Positions 57,827 through 64,000 of a DNA stretch of 64,000 bases are shown here, one piece after another. The notes beneath the pieces are model-generated. The model was given only the letters and a program-made list of their open reading frames with translations, had not been told where the DNA came from and did no database searches. A program made the translations under genes and the position numbers. The DNA comes from Xanthomonas boreopolis. Lineage in GTDB: Bacteria > Pseudomonadota > Gammaproteobacteria > Xanthomonadales > Xanthomonadaceae. The DNA lies in the NCBI GenBank assembly GCA_014654535.1, contig BNBA01000011.1, positions 1-64,000 of the forward strand, given 5' to 3'. Each line of letters begins with the position of its first letter. Position 1 is the first letter of the stretch.

Positions 57827-58588
57827 ATGTCCAAGCGCCGCAAGATCGTCGCCGGTAACTGGAAGTTGCATGGCACGCGCACCTTCGCCCACGAGCTGGT
57901 CCGCGAAGTCGCCGCCGGCCTGCCGATCGAGGGCGTGGAGGTGATCATCCTGCCGCCGCTGCCTTACCTGGGCGACCTGATCGAGGACTTCGAGGGCCGC
58001 CCAATCGGCTTCGGCGCCCAGAACGTCAGCAGCAACGAGGTCGGCGCCTATACCGGCGAGGTCTCCGCGGCGATGCTGGTGGATGTCGGCGCGACCTACG
58101 GGCTGGTCGGGCATTCCGAGCGGCGCGAGCACTACCACGAGGACAGCGAGCTGGTCGCGCGCAAGTTCCGGGCCGCGCTCAACGCGGGTCTTGTGCCGAT
58201 CGTCTGCGTCGGCGAATCGCTGAAGCAGCGCGAGGCCGGGCAGGCCGAGGCGGTGATCGCCGCGCAGCTGGGCCCGGTGCTGGAGCTGGTCGGGGCCGAG
58301 GGGATCGGCCGGGGCATGGTCGCCTACGAGCCGATCTGGGCCATCGGCACCGGCCGCAGCGCCAGCCCGGAGCAGGCGCAGGGGATGCACGCCTTCATTC
58401 GTGGCGAAGTGCGCCGGCACGATGCTAGAATCGCCGATTCGTTGCCGATCCTGTATGGCGGCAGCGTGAAGCCCGACAACGCCGCCGTGCTGTTCTCGCA
58501 GCCGGACATCGATGGCGGGCTGGTGGGCGGAGCATCGCTGGTCGCCGGGGATTTCCTGGCCATCGCGCGGGCGGCCGCGAACAGATAA
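57827..58588 (+). CDS. tpiA: Triose-phosphate isomerase
   Basis: The 253-residue enzyme interconverts glyceraldehyde-3-phosphate and dihydroxyacetone phosphate. GNWKLHG carries the catalytic Asn and Lys, VGHSERREHYHE the His, and VAYEPIWAIGTG the Glu; LPILYGGSVKPDN is the phosphate loop. The start at 57827 follows GAGGAG. It is followed 31 bp later by secG, the usual arrangement. Confidence 0.98.
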   Translation: MSKRRKIVAGNWKLHGTRTFAHELVREVAAGLPIEGVEVIILPPLPYLGDLIEDFEGRPIGFGAQNVSSNEVGAYTGEVSAAMLVDVGATYGLVGHSERREHYHEDSELVARKFRAALNAGLVPIVCVGESLKQREAGQAEAVIAAQLGPVLELVGAEGIGRGMVAYEPIWAIGTGRSASPEQAQGMHAFIRGEVRRHDARIADSLPILYGGSVKPDNAAVLFSQPDIDGGLVGGASLVAGDFLAIARAAANR

Positions 58589-58619
58589 GCCAATAGGTCT
58601 CGTCCGGGACGGATTCGAA

Positions 58620-59039
58620 ATGTTGATGTTGATCCTCAATGTGGTCTACGTGCTGGTGGCGATCGCGATGATCGCGCTGATCCTGATGCAGCGCGGCGCG
58701 GGCGCGGCCGCCGGTTCGGGTTTCGGCGCCGGCGCTTCCGGTACCGTGTTCGGCGCGCGGGGTGCATCGAATTTCCTGTCCAAGTCCACCAAGTGGCTGG
58801 CCGTGGTGTTCTTCGGCATCAGCCTGTTCATGGCGTGGTACGCCAGCCATGGTTCGCGCCCGGCCGACCAGGGCCTGGGCGTGATGTCGCAGGCCGCGAC
58901 GCCGGTCCCGGCCGCGCCCGCCGGCGAGATGACCCAGCCGCTGCCCCAGGCCCCGGCGGCCGCCACTCCCGCCCAGCAGCCCCAGCAGGCGCCGGCGAAG
59001 AGTGAAGAAAACGCTTCAGAGCCATCACAAAAACACTGA
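58620..59039 (+). CDS. secG: Preprotein translocase subunit SecG
   Basis: The 139-residue protein has two membrane helices: MLMLILNVVYVLVAIAMIAL, followed by the conserved LILMQRGAGAAAGSGFGA, and a second at WLAVVFFGISLFMAWYA. A long proline/alanine/glutamine tail follows, variable in this family. SecG helps SecYE drive protein export. It lies between tpiA and the tRNA-Leu gene. Confidence 0.95.
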   Translation: MLMLILNVVYVLVAIAMIALILMQRGAGAAAGSGFGAGASGTVFGARGASNFLSKSTKWLAVVFFGISLFMAWYASHGSRPADQGLGVMSQAATPVPAAPAGEMTQPLPQAPAAATPAQQPQQAPAKSEENASEPSQKH

Positions 59040-59086
59040 AGCCGGTTACAATACGCTGCGCACTTGAGTACGGGTGCGCAACGTAA

Positions 59087-59171
59087 GCCCAGGTGGCGGA
59101 ATTGGTAGACGCACTACCTTGAGGTGGTAGCGACGCAAGTCGTAGGGGTTCGAGTCCCCTCTTGGGCACCA
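59087..59171 (+). tRNA. tRNA-Leu, anticodon GAG
   Basis: The 85-nt gene has the acceptor stem GCCCAGG with CTTGGGC (one G-U pair), the D-loop GGCGGAATTGGTAGACGC, the anticodon arm CTACC-TTGAGGT-GGTAG with GAG as anticodon, a long variable arm typical of leucine tRNAs, the T-loop TTCGAGT, and an encoded CCA at 59169-59171. A TACAAT sequence at 59047-59052 could be its -10 box. Confidence 0.96.
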
Positions 59172-59278
59172 TGTTTGGCTGCGAGTCCTGTGCGTGTCGG
59201 TGATGCCGGCACGCGGGGGTTCGTTTATCCCCCATGCCCGCATGCGGTTGGTGCGGGCAGAGGCAAGAGAGAAAAGCC

Positions 59279-59635
59279 GTGCTGGCCGAATATTTGCCGA
59301 GTCTGCTGTTCCTGGTCGTCGCCACCGGTATCGGCATCGCCCTGATGCTGATCGGTAGTTTTCTCGGTCCCCGCCGTCCCGACGCGCAGAAGCTTTCGCC
59401 GTACGAGTGCGGTTTCGAGGCCTTCGAAGACGCGCGCATGAAGTTCGACGTGCGCTACTACCTGATCGCGATCCAGTTCATCGTCTTCGACCTGGAAATC
59501 ATCTTCATCGTGCCCTGGACCCAGGTGTTCATGGATATCGGCCCGCGTTCGCTGGTCACCATGGGCCTGTTCGTCGGCATGCTTTTCCTTGGCTTTATCT
59601 ACGTGTGGAAGAAGGGAGCGCTGGAATGGGAGTGA
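59279..59635 (+). CDS. nuoA: NADH-quinone oxidoreductase subunit A
   Basis: The 118-residue membrane subunit has three helices, the first being [20 protein letters not shown], and the conserved [20 protein letters not shown] loop. The start is GTG 59279 (VLAEYLPS), with GAGAGAAAAG as a modest ribosome-binding site; an ATG further upstream would add a cysteine-containing stretch not seen in the family. It opens the complex I operon and overlaps nuoB by ten bases. Confidence 0.96.
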   Translation: MLAEYLPSLLFLVVATGIGIALMLIGSFLGPRRPDAQKLSPYECGFEAFEDARMKFDVRYYLIAIQFIVFDLEIIFIVPWTQVFMDIGPRSLVTMGLFVGMLFLGFIYVWKKGALEWE

Positions 59636-60180
59636 TTCAGACCCTCGATCGTCTGATGACCAATCCGATCCCCGAGGGTCGGGTCGACGACATCCTGCGC
59701 CCGGAAGGCGAGAACCCGCTGCTCGAGAAGGGCTACGTGACCACCAGCGTCGACGCGCTGCTGAACTGGGCGCGCACCGGCTCGATGTGGCCGATGACCT
59801 TCGGCCTAGCCTGCTGCGCGGTGGAGATGATGCACGCCGGCGCGGCGCGCCTGGACCTGGACCGCTACGGCGTGGTGTTCCGCCCGTCGCCGCGTCAGTC
59901 CGACGTGATGATCGTGGCCGGCACGCTGGTCAACAAGATGGCCCCGGCACTGCGCAAGGTGTACGACCAGATGCCCGATCCCAAGTGGGTGATCTCGATG
60001 GGCAGCTGCGCCAACGGCGGCGGCTACTATCACTACTCGTATTCCGTGGTGCGCGGCTGCGACCGCATCGTGCCGGTCGACGTCTACGTGCCGGGCTGCC
60101 CGCCGACGGCCGAGGCGCTGGTCTACGGCATCCTCCAGCTGCAGAAGAAGATCTGGCGAACCCAGACCATCGCGCGCTGA
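59626..60180 (+). CDS. nuoB: NADH-quinone oxidoreductase subunit B
   Basis: The 184-residue subunit holds cluster N2, the last iron-sulfur cluster before quinone. The ligands are the paired cysteines in [12 protein letters not shown], one in [16 protein letters not shown], and one in [13 protein letters not shown]. It lies on the cytosolic face of complex I. Confidence 0.98.
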   Translation: MGVIQTLDRLMTNPIPEGRVDDILRPEGENPLLEKGYVTTSVDALLNWARTGSMWPMTFGLACCAVEMMHAGAARLDLDRYGVVFRPSPRQSDVMIVAGTLVNKMAPALRKVYDQMPDPKWVISMGSCANGGGYYHYSYSVVRGCDRIVPVDVYVPGCPPTAEALVYGILQLQKKIWRTQTIAR

Positions 60181-60213
60181 TCCCTCTACCTTAAAGAGAG
60201 CAGCCAAGCCCCC

Positions 60214-60966
60214 ATGGCAGAGCAAGCATCCTCCTTCACCGACCGACTCAGTGCGCGCTTCGCCGGCGCCCGGGTCACCGTGGTCGAACCGCGCGGCGAA
60301 GTGACGCTGGAAGTGCCTGCGGCCGACTGGCATGCCACCTGCCTGGCGCTGCGCGACGAGTTCGGTTTCGAGCAGCTGTCCGACCTGTGCGGCGTCGACT
60401 ATCTCGGCTACGGCAGCGACGAGTGGGATACCAGCGACGTGTCGTCGCAGGGATTCAGCCGTGGCGTCGAGGGCAAGGCCGTCGGCCGCTTCGCCTGGGG
60501 CGAGTTCCCCTCGCGCGAGACGGCCGAGGGCGTGCAGCCCGACGTGCTGCCGGCGCAGCGTTTCGCCGTCGTCGCGCAGCTGCGTTCCTACCAGCACAAC
60601 CTGATGCTGCGCGTGCGCTGCTACGCGCCGAACGACGAGTTGCCGGTGGTGGCCTCGGTCACCGACGTCTGGCCGGGCGTGAACTGGTTCGAGCGCGAGG
60701 CGTTCGACCTGTACGGCATCGTCTTCTCCGGCCATCCGGACCTGCGTCGCATCCTCACCGACTACGGCTTCGTCGGCCACCCGTTCCGCAAGGACTTCCC
60801 GCTGATCGGCAACGTCGAGGTGCGCTACGACGAAGAGAAGAAGCGCGTGATCTACGAGCCGGTGACCTCGGTCGAGCCGCGCGTGAACGTGCCGCGCGTG
60901 ATCCGCGACGACGCGCGCTACCAGACCGCGGCCGGCGAGTCCGCACAGACGGAGGCCGCCAAGTGA
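60214..60966 (+). CDS. nuoC: NADH-quinone oxidoreductase subunit C
   Basis: The 250-residue 30-kDa subunit has the family signature [22 protein letters not shown], written here as [12 protein letters not shown] and [15 protein letters not shown], then [10 protein letters not shown]. It is separate from nuoD, unlike the fused NuoCD of E. coli. Its stop overlaps the nuoD GTG (GTGA). Confidence 0.97.
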   Translation: MAEQASSFTDRLSARFAGARVTVVEPRGEVTLEVPAADWHATCLALRDEFGFEQLSDLCGVDYLGYGSDEWDTSDVSSQGFSRGVEGKAVGRFAWGEFPSRETAEGVQPDVLPAQRFAVVAQLRSYQHNLMLRVRCYAPNDELPVVASVTDVWPGVNWFEREAFDLYGIVFSGHPDLRRILTDYGFVGHPFRKDFPLIGNVEVRYDEEKKRVIYEPVTSVEPRVNVPRVIRDDARYQTAAGESAQTEAAK

Positions 60967-62267
60967 GCGAGTTCCACCAGGCCCACCAGGGCTTCGCGAC
61001 GCCTGCGCAGAGCAAGCAGGAAATCCGCAACTACACGATGAACTTCGGTCCGCAGCACCCCGCCGCGCACGGCGTGCTGCGCCTGATCCTGGAAATGGAC
61101 GGCGAGACCGTGGTCCGCGCCGACCCGCACATCGGCCTGCTGCACCGCGGTACCGAGAAGCTGGCCGAGACCAAGCCGTTCAACCAGTCGATCGGCTACA
61201 TGGACCGGCTGGACTACGTGTCGATGATGTGCAACGAGCACGCCTACGTGCGCGCGATCGAGACCCTGATGGGCATCGAGGCGCCGGAGCGCGCGCAGTA
61301 CATCCGCACGATGTTCGACGAGATCACCCGCATCCTGAACCACCTGATGTGGGTCGGGTCGAACGCGCTCGACCTGGGCGCGATGGCGGTGATGCTCTAC
61401 GCGTTCCGCGAGCGCGAGGAGCTGATGGACGTCTACGAGGCGGTCAGCGGCGCGCGCATGCACGCCACCTACTACCGTCCGGGCGGCGTCTACCGCGACC
61501 TGCCGGACCGCATGCCGAAGTACAAGGAGTCGCGCTGGCACAAGGGCAATGCGCTGAAGAAGCTCAATGCCGCCCGCGAAGGCTCGATGCTGGACTTCCT
61601 GGAGAACTTCACCAACGAGTTCCCCAAGCGCGTCGACGAGTACGAGACGCTGCTGACCGACAACCGCATCTGGAAGCAGCGCACCGTCGGCGTCGGCGTG
61701 GTCGAGCCCGAGCTGGCCAAGGCCTGGGGCATGACCGGCGTGATGCTGCGCGGCTCGGGCATCGCCTGGGACCTGCGCAAGAAGCAGCCGTACGCCAAGT
61801 ACGACGCGGTCGATTTCGACATCCCGCTCGGCACCCAGGGCGATTGCTACGACCGCTACCTCTGCCGCGTGGCCGAGATGCGCGAGTCCAACCGCATCAT
61901 CAAGCAGTGCGTCCAGTGGCTGAAGGCCAACCCCGGCCCGGTCATGGTCAAGAACTTCAAGGTCGCTCCGCCCGCGCGCGAGGACATGAAGGACGACATG
62001 GAAGCGCTGATCCACCACTTCAAGCTGTTCAGCGAAGGCTATTGCGTGCCGGCCGGCGAGACCTACTGCGCCGTGGAAGCCCCGAAGGGCGAGTTCGGCT
62101 GCTACCTGGTCTCCGACGGCGCCAACAAGCCGTTCCGCGTGCACCTGCGCGCGCCGGGCTTCGTGCACCTGTCGTCGATGGACGCGGTGGTGCGCGGCTA
62201 CATGCTGGCCGACGTGGTGGCGATGATCGGTACTTACGATTTGGTTTTCGGTGAGGTCGACCGATGA
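60963..62267 (+). CDS. nuoD: NADH-quinone oxidoreductase subunit D
   Basis: The 434-residue 49-kDa subunit forms the quinone pocket with Nuo[30 protein letters not shown] and [12 protein letters not shown] are diagnostic. The start is GTG 60963, overlapping the nuoC stop. The final residues, LVFGEVDR, are the usual C-terminus; the stop overlaps the nuoE start. Confidence 0.98.
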   Translation: MSEFHQAHQGFATPAQSKQEIRNYTMNFGPQHPAAHGVLRLILEMDGETVVRADPHIGLLHRGTEKLAETKPFNQSIGYMDRLDYVSMMCNEHAYVRAIETLMGIEAPERAQYIRTMFDEITRILNHLMWVGSNALDLGAMAVMLYAFREREELMDVYEAVSGARMHATYYRPGGVYRDLPDRMPKYKESRWHKGNALKKLNAAREGSMLDFLENFTNEFPKRVDEYETLLTDNRIWKQRTVGVGVVEPELAKAWGMTGVMLRGSGIAWDLRKKQPYAKYDAVDFDIPLGTQGDCYDRYLCRVAEMRESNRIIKQCVQWLKANPGPVMVKNFKVAPPAREDMKDDMEALIHHFKLFSEGYCVPAGETYCAVEAPKGEFGCYLVSDGANKPFRVHLRAPGFVHLSSMDAVVRGYMLADVVAMIGTYDLVFGEVDR

Positions 62268-62791
62268 AGGCGACGGGTAATTTCGAGGCGGCGCGCGACG
62301 TCGATCCGATGGTGGTGCTCAGCGACAAGACGCGGGCGCACATCGACCACTGGCTCGCCAAGTTCCCGCCGGACCGCAAGCGTTCGGCGGTGCTGCAGGG
62401 CCTGCATGCCGCGCAGGAGCAGAACCAGGGCTGGCTGACCGACGAGCTGATCGCCGGCGTCGCCAAGTACCTGGACATCCCGCCGGTGTGGGCCTACGAG
62501 GTCGCCAGCTTCTACTCGATGTTCGAGACCGAGAAGGTCGGCCGCAACAACGTCGCCTTCTGCACCAACATCAGCTGCTGGCTCAACGGCGCCGAGGAAC
62601 TGGTCGCGCACGCCGAGAAGAAGCTCGGCTGCAAGCTGGGCCAGTCCACCGCCGACGGGCGCGTCTACCTCAAGCGCGAAGAAGAATGCCTGGCCGGCTG
62701 CGCCGGTGCGCCGATGATGGTCATCAACGGCCATTACCACGAGCGCCTGACCAAGCAGAAGGTCGACGAGCTGCTGGACGGGCTGGAGTAA
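62264..62791 (+). CDS. nuoE: NADH-quinone oxidoreductase subunit E
   Basis: The 175-residue 24-kDa subunit binds a [2Fe-2S] cluster (N1a) through cysteines in [15 protein letters not shown] and [31 protein letters not shown] and [12 protein letters not shown] are also conserved. It starts at an ATGA overlap with nuoD. Confidence 0.97.
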   Translation: MKATGNFEAARDVDPMVVLSDKTRAHIDHWLAKFPPDRKRSAVLQGLHAAQEQNQGWLTDELIAGVAKYLDIPPVWAYEVASFYSMFETEKVGRNNVAFCTNISCWLNGAEELVAHAEKKLGCKLGQSTADGRVYLKREEECLAGCAGAPMMVINGHYHERLTKQKVDELLDGLE

Positions 62792-62795
62792 CGGC

Positions 62796-64000
62796 ATGGC
62801 ACATCACCACGAATCCCATGGGCCGGTCGGCCCGGCGCCGCAGCCGCACCAGGTGGTCTACACCACGCTGCACTACGACACCCCGTGGTCGTACGAGAAC
62901 TACCTGAAGACCGGCGGCTACGCCGCGCTGCGCAAGATCCTCGAGGAGAAGATCCCGCCGGCCGACGTGATCGAGATGGTCAAGCAGTCCGGCCTGCGCG
63001 GCCGCGGCGGCGCGGGCTTCCCGACCGGGCTGAAGTGGTCCTTCATGCCCAAGGGCGACATGCAGAAGTACATCCTGTGCAACTCGGACGAGTCCGAGCC
63101 GGGTACCTGCAAGGACCGCGACATCCTGCGCTACAACCCGCACTCGGTGGTGGAGGGCATGGCGATCGCCTGCTACGCCACCGGTTCGACCGTGGGCTAC
63201 AACTACCTGCGCGGCGAGTTCCACCACGAGCCGTTCGAGCACTTCGAGCAGGCCCTGGCCGATGCCTACAAGCACGGCTGGCTGGGCAAGAACGTGCTGG
63301 GCTCGGGCGTGGACATCGACATCTACGGCGCGCTCGGCGCCGGCGCCTACATCTGCGGCGAGGAAACCGCGCTGATGGAGTCGCTGGAAGGCAAGAAGGG
63401 CCAGCCGCGCTACAAGCCGCCGTTCCCGGCCAACTTCGGCCTGTACGGCAAGCCCTCGACGATCAACAACACCGAGACCTACGCCTCTGTGCCGGCGATC
63501 ATCCGCAACGGCCCGGAGTGGTTCAAGGGCCTGAGCAAGACCGCCAACGGCGGCCCCAAGATCTTCTCGGTCTCCGGCTGCGTGCAGAAGGGCGGCAACT
63601 TCGAGGTGCCGCTGGGCACGACCTTCGACGAGCTGTTGGAGATGGCCGGCGGCCTGCGTCCGGGCCGCAAGCTGAAGGGGGCGATCCCGGGCGGCGTGTC
63701 GATGCCGGTGCTGAAGGCCGAGCAGCTCAAGGGCCTGCAGATGGACTACGACACCCTGCGCGCGCTCGGCACCGGCCTGGGTTCCGGCGCGATCGTGGTG
63801 CTCGACGACAGCGTCTGCTGCGTCAAGTTCGCCTGCCGCATCAGCCAGTTCTTCCACAAGGAATCGTGCGGCCAGTGCACGCCGTGCCGCGAAGGCACCG
63901 GCTGGATGCACCGGGTGCTGGAGCGCATCGTCGCCGGCAAGGCCACGATGGAAGACCTGCACCAGCTGCGTGCCGTGGCCGGCCAGATCGAGGGCCACAC
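62796..64000 (+). CDS. nuoF: NADH-quinone oxidoreductase subunit F (runs off the window)
   Basis: About 401 residues are present. The protein binds FMN and [18 protein letters not shown] and [19 protein letters not shown] are the NADH and FMN sites. The [4Fe-4S] cluster N3 has its first three cysteines in [12 protein letters not shown]; the last one lies past the edge. The N-terminus begins [10 protein letters not shown], a histidine-rich lead before the conserved part. It starts four bases after nuoE, so the operon continues. Confidence 0.97.
   Translation, partial: MAHHHESHGPVGPAPQPHQVVYTTLHYDTPWSYENYLKTGGYAALRKILEEKIPPADVIEMVKQSGLRGRGGAGFPTGLKWSFMPKGDMQKYILCNSDESEPGTCKDRDILRYNPHSVVEGMAIACYATGSTVGYNYLRGEFHHEPFEHFEQALADAYKHGWLGKNVLGSGVDIDIYGALGAGAYICGEETALMESLEGKKGQPRYKPPFPANFGLYGKPSTINNTETYASVPAIIRNGPEWFKGLSKTANGGPKIFSVSGCVQKGGNFEVPLGTTFDELLEMAGGLRPGRKLKGAIPGGVSMPVLKAEQLKGLQMDYDTLRALGTGLGSGAIVVLDDSVCCVKFACRISQFFHKESCGQCTPCREGTGWMHRVLERIVAGKATMEDLHQLRAVAGQIEGH

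Overview
The window is high-GC chromosomal DNA with dense, short-gap gene packing. Gene content and order point to a gammaproteobacterium of the Xanthomonadaceae/Lysobacteraceae: TonB-dependent receptors of the TIGR01782 type, paired M13 metallopeptidases, a TonB receptor next to an S9 peptidase, the asd-fimV-truA-trpF order, the tpiA-secG-tRNA-Leu-nuo order, and intergenic palindromes of the GGGAG-GACTTCAGTC type. The genus cannot be settled from the sequence alone.

Layout. 1-2.3 kb: the 5' part of a TonB-dependent receptor, two NlpC/P60 cell-wall hydrolases (one soluble, one lipoprotein), then a SlyD-type prolyl isomerase. 3-6 kb: a DUF418 membrane protein, glutathione reductase and an alkyltransferase-like protein. 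6.2-16.8 kb: one co-directional minus-strand selenium/formate module in transcription order fdoG-fdoH-fdoI-fdhE-selA-selB-selC(tRNA-Sec)-selD. fdoG contains an in-frame UGA at 16200-16202 that should be read as selenocysteine, followed by a SECIS-like hairpin. 17-24 kb: a rhomboid protease, two tandem M13 metallopeptidases (the downstream one lacks a zinc histidine) and a CrtI/PYROXD2-like FAD oxidoreductase. 23.9-29.0 kb: a visibly AT-richer pair, a TonB-dependent receptor and an S9 peptidase. 29-34.5 kb: mrp/apbC, dcd, two tiny LiaI/LiaF-like membrane proteins, a HIT-like protein, a dienelactone hydrolase, rimO and greB. 34.6-42.8 kb: a long rhomboid, a membrane protein with a helical tail, a YjgR-type ATPase, an MltD-like transglycosylase with LysM, phosphatidylserine decarboxylase and a SCO1/SenC protein, with a nested palindromic element between the last two.

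42.9-57.6 kb: biosynthetic genes in tightly overlapping plus-strand runs: prmB-aroC-2-hydroxyacid dehydrogenase, asd, fimV, truA-trpF, a divergent trpI-like regulator with trpB and trpA, then accD, glmM and a 2OG-Fe(II) oxygenase. 57.8-64 kb: tpiA, secG, tRNA-Leu(GAG) and the start of the complex I operon, nuoABCDE and partial nuoF.

The cluster best explained as a working unit is the formate dehydrogenase module. A Tat-exported, selenocysteine-containing molybdenum catalytic subunit, an iron-sulfur subunit and a cytochrome b subunit are encoded with the maturation factor FdhE and all four components for making and inserting selenocysteine. Electrons from formate would enter the quinone pool, as would electrons from NADH through the complex I operon at the other end of the window. 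I see no CRISPR array, prophage, transposase or recognisable defence island. Nothing here is clearly an undescribed system. The most unusual items are the degenerate M13 paralogue, the psd start codon lying inside a palindromic repeat, the trpB-trpA gap filled by repeats, and the AT-rich receptor/peptidase pair.
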